A program made the position numbers and the translations under genes. Source: Hymenobacter sp. HSC-4F20 (GTDB lineage Bacteria; Bacteroidota; Bacteroidia; Cytophagales; Hymenobacteraceae). Taken from it: a stretch of DNA of 64,000 nucleotides. The stretch spans positions 46,840-110,839 of the forward strand of contig NZ_JAHZTD010000005.1 of NCBI RefSeq assembly GCF_019599275.1. Reading direction: 5' to 3'. A model generated the notes under the pieces. That model had not been told where the DNA came from. It saw only the letters and a list, made by a program, of their open reading frames with translations, and ran no database searches. Positions 1-8,295 of this stretch are shown here, in pieces (within the stretch, counting starts at the first letter, position 1; each line of letters starts with the position of its first letter).

Positions 1-323
1 TCTTTCTCTGTGAACTCACGGGCGTAGAGCTGCACCATGTCGTCCTTCATCGACTGCCAGCTCATGTACTTGTTGAGGTAGGCGCGCATTTCGGGCTCCA
101 CGGCTTTCATACCCGGGTTTTGCTCTATCTGGGCCGCTAGTAACCGGTCGATGGTAGCGGAGAGGTTTTTTTCGGAGTCGGTAGCAGCTAGTAATTCTTC
201 GGCGGCTTTGCGCTGGCCGGCTGAAATAGGCGCGGCCGCACCCGCAGCAGATGCCGTTGACTGGGCCGTGGCGGCCGGGGCTGCGAAGGCAAGCCCCACC
301 GCCAGAATCAGGTATTTCTTCAT
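1..323 (-). CDS. DUF2059 domain protein, 3' end outside the window
   Basis: The visible part encodes about 107 residues and runs off the left edge, so the C-terminus is missing. The product starts MKKYLILAVGLAFAAPAATAQ, a signal peptide with an AxA-like cleavage site, so export to the periplasm is expected. After a short Ala-rich linker comes a helical segment (A-A-E-E-L-L-A-A-T) and then Y-M-S-W-Q-S-M-K-D-D-M-V-Q-L-Y-A-R-E-F-T-E-K-E, which fits the core of DUF2059: a small helical periplasmic domain of unknown role in which a Trp helix is followed by an 'IYA..FTeeE' segment. The start is supported by the signal peptide and by a -7-like box four bases upstream. Function is not known. Confidence 0.75.
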   Translation of the reverse strand, partial: MKKYLILAVGLAFAAPAATAQSTASAAGAAAPISAGQRKAAEELLAATDSEKNLSATIDRLLAAQIEQNPGMKAVEPEMRAYLNKYMSWQSMKDDMVQLYAREFTEK

Positions 324-327
324 ACTA

Positions 328-335
328 CAGAAGTA
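328..335 (-). promoter_or_regulatory. -7-like box (TACTTCTG) next to the DUF2059 start
   Basis: Read on the minus strand this is TACTTCTG, one mismatch from the Bacteroidota -7 consensus TAnnTTTG. It ends four bases before the ATG at 323, so a transcript from it would have almost no 5' leader. No convincing -33 TTTG element is visible. Confidence 0.35.
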
Positions 336-520
336 CGAAATAGAATCGAGAAGGTAGGCCGTTAGCTGTGAAAGGAGCTCCATGCCGCTAGCAGGAGCTA
401 CGCCCTACCCCTTGCCGCAGGCCAAAGCTGCTGCCTCTCGTGCTTCCCCCTTTATCGGCTGCGAAACTTGCTACCCTTCCGCAGCAGCGCAACTTCGCTG
501 GCATCCCCTGTCTTCTATCC

Positions 521-1699
521 CTATACCTTAATAATGATGTTGCGCCGATACATCAGCCAGAGTACCACCAGCCAAATCAGTACGCAGACGATGGCCCCGG
601 CCAGGGAAGCATTAATGGGGCTGAAGTAGGGTACGAAAAACGTGCTGTATAGCCAGTCGCGGAGGCCGGTGGGTTGCCCATTGGCGCCCGTAATTTTCAC
701 CATGTTGAGCAGCCGCGGAATCAGGCCCGAGAGGAAAAATACGGTTATAGCATTGACGCCGTACACTAGCGGCGCTTTTATCCAGCCTCGGTAGCCTTGC
801 ACATCGGTAAGCCAGTACAGGCCCGCCAGCACGGCCAGGGCCAGCCCGCCGGTGTAGAGCACGAAAGAACTGGTCCAGAGGCTTTTATTAATAGGAAACC
901 ACCCATTCCAGATCAGCCCCAGCAGCACGCAGCCGCTACCCGCCACAAACAGCCATGCCACGCGGGTGGCAGGCTCTACCTCCTTACGACGCAGCCACTG
1001 CCCGGCCAGCAGCCCCAGCAGGCCGGTGCCAACGGCAGGCAGGGTGCTCAGCAGCCCCTCCGGGTCCCAGGTGCGGCTTTGGCTCCAGAGGTGAGCTTCG
1101 CCGAGCAGGGTCCGGTCGAGCCAGGCGCCGAGGTTGGTGCTGGCTTCCAGGTTGGCGGGGCCGTAGCCGGGCACAGGCACCAGCTGCATGAGCACATTGT
1201 AGAAAACCAAGATAAAAGCCAGCAGCCCCAGTTGCTGGCGGCGCGAGGTTTTCAGAAACAAGATGCCACATATTAGAAACACCACCGCAATGCGGGCCAG
1301 CACGCCCGGAATGCGCACCGTGCTGAAATCAAAAGACGGAAACAGGGCCGAAAACAGCCCTAACCCGAACAAGATAGCCGAGCGTTTCAGGATGCGCACC
1401 ATTGTTCGGCCGTGGGTTTCAGGCTGGCGCCGGGCGCCGTCGAGAGCGTACGTAATGCTGACGCCGACAATGAACAGGAAGAAGGGAAAAATCAGGTCGG
1501 TGGGGGTGCAGCCGTGCCAGTGCGCGTGTTCCAGCGGCGCGTAGATGCGGCCCCAGTCGCCGGGGTTGTTCACCAGAATCATGGCCATGACGGTCAGGCC
1601 CCGGAACACATCGAGGCTGACGAGGCGCCCGGGCTGCGAGGCCTCGGCCAGGGGCTGGGTGGCGGTAGTGTGGGCAGCGGCCTGAATAGTACTTTGCAT
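521..1699 (-). CDS. DUF5009/HGSNAT-type multi-pass membrane acyltransferase
   Basis: A 392-residue polytopic membrane protein. Near the N-terminus it has R-L-V-S-L-D-V-F-R-G-L-T-V-M-A-M-I-L-V-N-N-P-G, followed by H-A-x-W-H-G-C-T-P-T-D-L-I-F-P-F-F-L-F-I-V-G. These are the signatures of the heparan-alpha-glucosaminide N-acetyltransferase-like family (NagX/DUF5009), which in Bacteroidota usually lies in glycan-use loci and is thought to acetylate amino sugars across the inner membrane. About ten hydrophobic helices follow. The start at 1699 (MQSTIQ) sits just before the conserved region; an in-frame start at 1753 would add 18 residues with no family match. Substrate is inferred from the family only. 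Confidence 0.82.
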   Translation of the reverse strand: MQSTIQAAAHTTATQPLAEASQPGRLVSLDVFRGLTVMAMILVNNPGDWGRIYAPLEHAHWHGCTPTDLIFPFFLFIVGVSITYALDGARRQPETHGRTMVRILKRSAILFGLGLFSALFPSFDFSTVRIPGVLARIAVVFLICGILFLKTSRRQQLGLLAFILVFYNVLMQLVPVPGYGPANLEASTNLGAWLDRTLLGEAHLWSQSRTWDPEGLLSTLPAVGTGLLGLLAGQWLRRKEVEPATRVAWLFVAGSGCVLLGLIWNGWFPINKSLWTSSFVLYTGGLALAVLAGLYWLTDVQGYRGWIKAPLVYGVNAITVFFLSGLIPRLLNMVKITGANGQPTGLRDWLYSTFFVPYFSPINASLAGAIVCVLIWLVVLWLMYRRNIIIKV

Positions 1700-2089
1700 G
1701 GGAGGAGCCAAAAACAACGCGGACAAAGAAGACGAGCAGATTGGGCCGCACAATTAGGCAGCGGAGCAGGAAATAAGGCCGGATTTGGGCCTGGATTCAA
1801 GCCTAAGTTACACCTTCAAAAAATACCATATATAGTTGTTTGCCTAGGCTGCATCCTGTAGTTTTAGCTCCCCTGCTTAGAATAGATTTCTTTTTCGCAA
1901 GCAGGTCCCGCCCTTCCTCTCCTTCCCACCCAACTTTGTGCTGCTCGGCCGCGCCGCGGCCAGCCGGATTCCCACCCCATCCGGCCTCCTCTCTGCCCTC
2001 TTCCGGCTGTACTGCCCCTGCCCGCTATTGGGGGCGGGGCAGCGGCCGTTTCTTTCTATTTCTCTCACTCTCACCTTCTTGCACTGCGT
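1700..2089. other. Divergent intergenic region before the susC-type operon
   Basis: No credible gene is present in these 390 bases between the divergent acyltransferase and SusC genes. The right part is pyrimidine-rich. CAACTTTG at 1931-1938 is one mismatch from a -7 box and would give the SusC gene a leader of about 145 bases. No anti-sigma/ECF pair or HTCS regulator gene lies next to it, so how the operon is controlled cannot be read from the window. Confidence 0.4.
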
Positions 2090-5000
2090 ATGAAAAGACG
2101 TTTATGGGCATCTTCATTGGCAGTAAGCCTGCTGCTGACCGCGCCCGCGGCGTGGGCCCAGCAGGCCTCTACACGCACACTACACGGTACTGTTACGGAC
2201 GCTAGTGGGCAGGCTCCTCTTCCCGGGGTGAACGTATTAGTAAAAGGCACCACCCTTGGTACCCAAACTGACGCCACTGGCAGCTACACCCTGTCTGGTG
2301 TGCCAGAGGGTGCAACCTTGGTATTCAGCTTTATTGGCTACACCAGTCTGGAGCGGCCTGCCGCCGACAACCAGAATGTAACCCTGTCGGCTGACACCCG
2401 CAAACTGGATGAAGTCGTGGTGACGGCCTTCGGCATCAAGCAGGAGCGCCGCCAGATCAACTACGGCGCCCAGGAAGTGAAGGCCAAGGACCTGATTGAC
2501 TCGCGCCAGCCCAACATTGTAAATGCCTTGCAGGGCAAAGTGGCGGGGGTGCAGGTAACCAGCTCGGGTGGCGGGGCCGGCGAGGGCGCGTCCATCGTTA
2601 TCCGGGGTGGCAACTCCCTCGATGCCGACAACCAGCCCCTGTTCGTTATCGACGGGATTATTATGGATAACTCCTCGTTTGCGGAAAGCACAGCGCCCGG
2701 CGGCGGCTCGGCCTTCAACGGCCTGCTGGGCCGCTCCGTAGGTAGCACCAACCGCGCCTCCGACATCAACCCCGAGGATATTGAGAGCATGACGGTGCTG
2801 AAAGGCCCGGCCGCAGCGGCCCTCTACGGGTTGCGCGCCGCCAACGGGGCCGTCATCATCACCACCAAAAAAGGCAGGGCCGGCCGCACGTCCATTGACT
2901 TCCGCACCCAGTTTTCGGTGGATGAGGTGAACCGCCTGCCCAAGCTCCAGGACCAGTACAAGCAGGGCACTGCTGGCATCTTCGACGCTACTACCCGCAA
3001 CTCCTGGGGCCCCCGGTTCCAGCCCGGCGAAACGGTGTACGACAACCTGGGCGACTTCCACCAGCGGGGCACTACGTTTCAGAACTACCTAACCGCGTCG
3101 GGCGGGACGGAGAAAGGCACGTTTCTGATTTCGGCCTCCCGCCTCGATAACAAGGGGGTAGTACCGGAAAGCCAGTACGATAAGTCGACGGTGCGCCTGG
3201 CGGGCACGCTGCAGCTTTCGCCCAAGCTGAGTGCTTCGGGCTCGGCGGAGTATCTGAACTCCGGGGCGGAGCGGCCTTTGCAAGGTCCGGGTCTGTTCGG
3301 GGGCACGGGCGGCTACCTCATCAGTCTGCTGAACTGGCCCCGCAACGACGATGCCCGGGTGTACCTGAACCCCAACGGCACCAAGCGGCGCCTGCTGCCC
3401 GGCAGCCTGGGCACCAACGATGCCGACAACCCGTACTGGACGGTCAAGAACAACCCCCAAACGGACCGTACCAACCGCTTTATCGGCAACACCCAATTTA
3501 GCTATGACCCGGCTAAGTGGCTAAAGATCAGCTACAACATCGGCACCGACCTGTACACCGAGAAAACCCGTTCGGTGCGGGCCATTGGCACCTCCCAGCC
3601 GGGCAACCAGGACGGTGGACTTTCGGAATCGACTACCCTCAACCGCCTGCTCAACTCCAACCTGCTGGCTATTCTTACCCACCAGTTCAATGAGAATCTG
3701 ACCGGCGTGCTCACGGTGGGCAATACGGTGGAAGCCAGCAGGCGCGAAACCACGGACGTGCTGGGGCAGGTGTTTCGCACGCCGGGCATCAACTCTCTGA
3801 ATAACACCGACAACCGCAGCGCGCTAAACACGACGTACGAGCGGCGCCTGATCGGCAACTTTGCCCGCCTGAACCTGGACCTGCTGCAGCAGATTACCCT
3901 GGAGCTGAGTGGCCGCTACGACGTATCCTCTACGCTGCCGCGCAACAACAAGAACTTCGGGGGCGGCTTCTTCTACGGCTCCGCCGCGGCCGGCTACGAG
4001 TTCAGCCGCACCCTGGGCCTGGACCAGAACCCCATCTTCAACTACGGTAAAATCCGGGCCTCAGTAGCGCAGGTAGGCAAAGACCCCATCCCCTACCGCG
4101 TTGATTCGCCCCTGGCCCAGAGCACCTACATCGGTGGCGGCTTCCGGCAAGGATTTTACGGTGGAAACCCAGATCTGATACCGGAACGCACTACCGCCTA
4201 CGAAGCCGGCCTGGACCTGCAGTTTCTGCAGAACCGCGTCAGTCTAAATGCCGGCTACTACTACCAGGTGACTACTGATCAGCTGATTGCCCCGCGCGTA
4301 AGCCAGCCCTCGGGCTATATCTTCCAGTACATCAACGGGGGCACCGTAACCAACCGCGGGGTAGAAATAGCCCTGGCCGGCACGGTGGTGAAGCAAGCCA
4401 ACGGCCTGCAGTGGGATATTCTGGCCAACTTCTACCGCAACGTAAACGAGGCCACCAAGCTGCCCAGCTTCCTGACGGAAGTCAACCAGTCGGACGCCAA
4501 CATTATTGATGTAGCGCGGGGTAGTGCCTTTCCCGGCCGTCCCATCAATTCCATTGCCGCCCTGGACTACGTGCGCGTAGCCGATGGACCCTACGCTGGG
4601 CAGGTTATCATCGGGGCCAACGGCTACCCCACCACCAACGCCAGCACCTACGTGTACGCCGGCAACCGGGCCCCCGACTTCACCACGCAGATTACCAACA
4701 CCCTGACCTACAAAGGGCTGGAGCTGACCTTCCTGCTCGATTTCCGGAAGGGCGGCAAGGTAGTAAACGGCAACGACTGGTTTACGACGCGCAACGGCCT
4801 GAGCACCCGCACCGAGGACCGCTTTAAGCAGGCTGTGTTTGAGGGGGTAGTGCGGCAGGCCGATGGCAGCTATGCCCCCAACACCCGGCCGGTGGAACTC
4901 ACCGAGCAGTATTTCCGAACGATTCTGGGCGCGGTGGGTACTCCCTTCATTGAAGATGGCTCCTGGACGCGCCTGCGCTACGTCACGCTCAGCTACTCTT

Positions 5001-5212
5001 TGCCGGCCGCGTGGCTGGGCAACTCGGTGGTGAAGGGCGCGCAGATTAGCGTAACGGGCCGCAACCTGCTGCTGCTGACCAACTACTCCGGCGCCGACCC
5101 TGAAACGGCAGCGGCGGGCGCGGGCGTCCGCGGCGGCGGCTCCGGCGGCTTCGACTATGGTAGCGTGCCGGGAACCCGCGGCGTGGATATGGCATTGCGC
5201 TTCAACTTCTAG
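2090..5212 (+). CDS. SusC/RagA-family TonB-dependent outer-membrane transporter
   Basis: 1040 residues, normal for the family. A signal peptide ends at A-W-A-Q (about residue 24). Next comes a carboxypeptidase-regulatory-like beta domain (G-T-V-T-D-A-S-G-Q-A-P-L-P-G-V-N-V-L-V-K-G-T, residues 34-105), then L-D-E-V-V-V-T-A-F-G, the usual junction into the plug, the plug itself with S-I-V-I-R-G-G-N-S-L and N-P-E-D-I-E-S-M-T-V-L-K-G-P-A-A-A-L-Y-G, and a long beta-barrel ending in aromatic F-N-F. It would import large oligomers, mostly glycans, through the outer membrane using TonB energy, with the SusD partner just downstream as lid. Substrate cannot be told from sequence. Confidence 0.95.
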   Translation: MKRRLWASSLAVSLLLTAPAAWAQQASTRTLHGTVTDASGQAPLPGVNVLVKGTTLGTQTDATGSYTLSGVPEGATLVFSFIGYTSLERPAADNQNVTLSADTRKLDEVVVTAFGIKQERRQINYGAQEVKAKDLIDSRQPNIVNALQGKVAGVQVTSSGGGAGEGASIVIRGGNSLDADNQPLFVIDGIIMDNSSFAESTAPGGGSAFNGLLGRSVGSTNRASDINPEDIESMTVLKGPAAAALYGLRAANGAVIITTKKGRAGRTSIDFRTQFSVDEVNRLPKLQDQYKQGTAGIFDATTRNSWGPRFQPGETVYDNLGDFHQRGTTFQNYLTASGGTEKGTFLISASRLDNKGVVPESQYDKSTVRLAGTLQLSPKLSASGSAEYLNSGAERPLQGPGLFGGTGGYLISLLNWPRNDDARVYLNPNGTKRRLLPGSLGTNDADNPYWTVKNNPQTDRTNRFIGNTQFSYDPAKWLKISYNIGTDLYTEKTRSVRAIGTSQPGNQDGGLSESTTLNRLLNSNLLAILTHQFNENLTGVLTVGNTVEASRRETTDVLGQVFRTPGINSLNNTDNRSALNTTYERRLIGNFARLNLDLLQQITLELSGRYDVSSTLPRNNKNFGGGFFYGSAAAGYEFSRTLGLDQNPIFNYGKIRASVAQVGKDPIPYRVDSPLAQSTYIGGGFRQGFYGGNPDLIPERTTAYEAGLDLQFLQNRVSLNAGYYYQVTTDQLIAPRVSQPSGYIFQYINGGTVTNRGVEIALAGTVVKQANGLQWDILANFYRNVNEATKLPSFLTEVNQSDANIIDVARGSAFPGRPINSIAALDYVRVADGPYAGQVIIGANGYPTTNASTYVYAGNRAPDFTTQITNTLTYKGLELTFLLDFRKGGKVVNGNDWFTTRNGLSTRTEDRFKQAVFEGVVRQADGSYAPNTRPVELTEQYFRTILGAVGTPFIEDGSWTRLRYVTLSYSLPAAWLGNSVVKGAQISVTGRNLLLLTNYSGADPETAAAGAGVRGGGSGGFDYGSVPGTRGVDMALRFNF

Positions 5213-5296
5213 CCGATGGCGTGAATGAGCCCAGCGGCGCGGTTTCAGAACCTCCCCGCCGGCTGCCTTCCTCTTCATTTCCTACTTCCGACTTTG

Positions 5297-6883
5297 ATGA
5301 AAAAATATATTCTGGCCCTCGGGCTCTTATGTAGCAGTGGGCTACTCACGTCCTGCGAGAGTTTCCTCGACGTAAACGACGACCCCAACAACCCGGTAGA
5401 CGCTACCCCCAACTTCCTGCTACCCGGCGCTATTTCTCAGGCGTTCCAGCAGCAAATGTTTACCGCCCTGACTACGCCCTACATCACGCAGTACATTGTA
5501 CGGCGCACGCCCCAGTCCAGCACCGACCAGTTCTTCCTGACGACGGGCAATGGCAATAACACCCTGAACTACTTCTACTACTGGTCGGCAGGCAATGCTC
5601 GCGAAGCCCTGAAAACGGCTGAGGCCGAAGGCTCGGTGTACTACGTGGGGGCTTCCAAAATCATTACGGCCATGGGCCTGGCCCATGCTACCGATATGCT
5701 CGGCGACGTGCCCTATTCCGAGGCCTTCCAGGGCGCCCAGAACTACACGCCCAAATACGACCCCCAGGAGCAGGTGTATCAGAGCATTCAGCAGCTGCTC
5801 GATGAAGGCATTACGGAGCTGTCGAAGCCGGCTTCGGCCAACTTCCGCGCCTTTTACAGCACCTCCCCCACCATCAGCGGCGACATCCTCTACCGCGGCA
5901 ACCCGCAGAAGTGGGTTTGGCTGGCTAAAGCTCTGAAAGCCCGGCAACTGCTGCACCTAAGCAAAAAGGCCAACTTCACCGCGCAGGTGGCGCCCCAGAT
6001 TTTGAAGCTCGTATCTGAGAGCTTCACGAGCTCAGCCGACGACGCTCAGATTCAGTACCAAGCAGCCGTAGCGCCTCTTACCGGTACTACCAACATCTTC
6101 GGGCCTACCCGCGCCAACTTTGCCAATACCACTACCTCGGCCACGTACTCAGCCAACATCATCAAGTATCTGAACGGCAACGCGCCGGGGGCTACCTACC
6201 CCGGCGTGGTGGACCCGCGCTTCCCCATTATGGCTACGGCGGGTAGCACTGGTACTGACCCCGGCGTAGCTGGTGGCACGCCCATTTCGGCCGCTACCGG
6301 CAACGCCACCGACTTCTACAGCAGCTGGTACGCCCGCGAATTGGGCTACTTCGAGGTAATCACTTACCACGAGGTGAAGTTCATCGAAGCCGAGGTGAGG
6401 TTTATTACCGGCGATAAGGCCGGCGCCCTGGCCGCCTACCGGGAGGGCATTAAGGCCCACATGGCCAAAATTGGGGTAGGTGGCAGCAATGCCTCGCCCG
6501 CCGTAACCTTTGCCCCCATCACGGCCCAGCAGATTACGGACTACCTCAACAGCGCCGCCGTGGCCCAGACGCCCGATCAGCTGGACCTCAAGCGCATCAT
6601 GGAGCAGAAGTACATTGCTATGTTTCTGAACCCGGAGTCGTGGTCCGATCTGCGCCGCTACGATTTCGACCCGAACATCTACGTGAACCTGCGCTACCCG
6701 GTGGGCGTGAACACCACACTGGCTAACCAGGCCGACTACAAGAACCGCTGGCCCCGCCGCCTGCTGCCCGCCCTCACCGAAACCCAGTACAACCCCCGCA
6801 ACGTGGCGGCCGCGTACGCCGCCGTGGGCGCTACCAATGATTTCGAGTACATCAACAAGCCCGTGTGGTGGGACCAGCCGTAA
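5297..6883 (+). CDS. SusD/RagB-family outer-membrane lipoprotein
   Basis: 528 residues from the start at 5297, chosen because it begins MKKYILALGLLCSSGLLTSC, a lipoprotein signal with the acylated Cys at residue 20; an upstream in-frame ATG at 5225 lacks this. The mature start E-S-F-L-D-V-N-D-D-P-N-N-P is typical of SusD-like proteins, and the C-terminal half has the helical segment E-V-K-F-I-E-A-E-V-R-F-I-T-G-D and W-S-D-L-R-R-Y-D-F-D-P. It is the surface binding lid of the SusC channel encoded 84 bases upstream, and belongs to the same operon. The ligand is unknown. Confidence 0.93.
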   Translation: MKKYILALGLLCSSGLLTSCESFLDVNDDPNNPVDATPNFLLPGAISQAFQQQMFTALTTPYITQYIVRRTPQSSTDQFFLTTGNGNNTLNYFYYWSAGNAREALKTAEAEGSVYYVGASKIITAMGLAHATDMLGDVPYSEAFQGAQNYTPKYDPQEQVYQSIQQLLDEGITELSKPASANFRAFYSTSPTISGDILYRGNPQKWVWLAKALKARQLLHLSKKANFTAQVAPQILKLVSESFTSSADDAQIQYQAAVAPLTGTTNIFGPTRANFANTTTSATYSANIIKYLNGNAPGATYPGVVDPRFPIMATAGSTGTDPGVAGGTPISAATGNATDFYSSWYARELGYFEVITYHEVKFIEAEVRFITGDKAGALAAYREGIKAHMAKIGVGGSNASPAVTFAPITAQQITDYLNSAAVAQTPDQLDLKRIMEQKYIAMFLNPESWSDLRRYDFDPNIYVNLRYPVGVNTTLANQADYKNRWPRRLLPALTETQYNPRNVAAAYAAVGATNDFEYINKPVWWDQP

Positions 6884-6918
6884 GCTGCGCCCACTTTCCA
6901 GTTGATTTCTCCTGACCC

Positions 6919-8229
6919 ATGAACGCAACGAGTTGTATGATACCCTTGAACCTTACCCGCCGCTGGCTACTGGCCGCGGCTCCCTTGCTGCTGGCCGCCT
7001 GCCACGACGAGCTGGATACCATGTACACGGAGGTTGGCGAACAGATTCCGACCTTTGTAGGTAACGACTTGAGCCTGAACACGAAGTACGCTACCGGCGA
7101 GACCTTCACCTTCGAGTTGCGGTACGCCCAGCAAACCTCGCCCCTGCGCGACGTGCGCATTTATCAGCGCATTGAGCCGGCCACCGACTCCACGTTGGTG
7201 CAAACTATTCCCTACAAAGCGGCCTTCTCCAAGCGAAAAAACGCCGATACGCTGGTGGTCAATTACACCGTGCCCGCCGGGGTCAACAAGGCCAACGTGC
7301 GGGTGTCGGCGGTGGTAACCGCGGAAAATAGCCAGTCCAAGCTGCGCACCTTTTCCTTCCGCCTGGCCGAGCCGACGCCGACCGTAAAAGTGAACAGCGT
7401 TACCAACGTAACCGCCCCCGCCGGCAGTACCCTGGTGCCCGGCGACGTGGTGCGCTACAACGTAGTGCTGAATGACGGCGGCATCAATGCCGCTACCAGC
7501 CTCACGGCGGCCGGCACGCTCTACAAAGACCTCGACAGCCTGATTACTTACGTGAAGGTAGGCACGGCCCCCGAGCGGCGGGCCCTGCGCCAGCGCCTAC
7601 CCGCCGCTGGCGCCCAAACCGGAGCCCGCACCGCCGTTGACGTGAACGTAACCCTGCCCGCCGGCTCCAGCGGCCAGGAAGTCACCTACCGCTTCGAGGC
7701 CAAGAGCCGGTTTGCCGGCACGCCCAGCGTACGGACCGGCTCGGCTACGGCCGCGCCCCTCACGCCGGGTACCGCCACGGCGCTGGCCGCCGCCCGTACC
7801 CTCACGCTCACTTACACCGGCACCACCGGCGGCGACCAGGCCGCCCTGGACCTAACCACGCTGAGCATGGTGCCGGCCACCGGCGACCCGCTGCTCAAGG
7901 ACCTGGCTATTACCAGCACGGCCAGCAACGCCGTCCGGCTTCAGGCCCTGAACGGCAAGCCGGCAACGGGCACTACCCCCGCCGTGGAGCCCACCCGCTT
8001 CGTGAAAACCACGGCCGCCGTGTACACCGCCGCTACCCTCAACAGCATCCGGCAAACCTACCTGAGCGCCGCCACCACGGCCCAGGTAACCACCATCGAC
8101 AACGCCGTGGTGGGCGACGTGTATGTTGCCCGCCTGCGCAACGCCAACCAGTACGCCATCTTCACCGTGACGGGCCTCAACCGCACCGCCACGGACGTGA
8201 CGCTGACCCTGGCCGTGAAGGCGCTGTAG
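6919..8229 (+). CDS. Lipoprotein of unknown function in the SusCD operon
   Basis: 436 residues. L-L-L-A-A-C near residue 28 is a lipobox, so the protein is probably lipid-anchored and, like other third genes of SusCD operons, possibly exposed on the cell surface. The body is rich in Thr, Ala and Val with short beta-type segments (for example T-F-T-F-E-L-R-Y-A-Q-Q and V-T-Y-R-F-E-A-K-S), suggesting two or three Ig-like or other beta-sandwich domains. It starts 36 bases after the SusD stop and ends at a strong terminator, so it closes the operon. A second ATG six codons in is an alternative start. I do not recognise the family; a glycan-binding role is only a guess from position. Confidence 0.75.
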   Translation: MNATSCMIPLNLTRRWLLAAAPLLLAACHDELDTMYTEVGEQIPTFVGNDLSLNTKYATGETFTFELRYAQQTSPLRDVRIYQRIEPATDSTLVQTIPYKAAFSKRKNADTLVVNYTVPAGVNKANVRVSAVVTAENSQSKLRTFSFRLAEPTPTVKVNSVTNVTAPAGSTLVPGDVVRYNVVLNDGGINAATSLTAAGTLYKDLDSLITYVKVGTAPERRALRQRLPAAGAQTGARTAVDVNVTLPAGSSGQEVTYRFEAKSRFAGTPSVRTGSATAAPLTPGTATALAAARTLTLTYTGTTGGDQAALDLTTLSMVPATGDPLLKDLAITSTASNAVRLQALNGKPATGTTPAVEPTRFVKTTAAVYTAATLNSIRQTYLSAATTAQVTTIDNAVVGDVYVARLRNANQYAIFTVTGLNRTATDVTLTLAVKAL

Positions 8230-8248
8230 ACGCTTTTCGTTACGGCAC

Positions 8249-8285
8249 AAAAAAGGGCCTCCCCGGTTTGGGGAGGCCCTTTTTT
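8249..8285. terminator. Bidirectional terminator after the SusCD operon
   Basis: A six-base A run, a 10-bp perfect stem GGGCCTCCCC/GGGGAGGCCC with loop GGTTT, then a six-base T run. The A and T runs make it usable on both strands, ending the SusCD operon and the convergent glycosidase gene. Confidence 0.9.
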
Positions 8286-8295
8286 GTTAGGCCAG

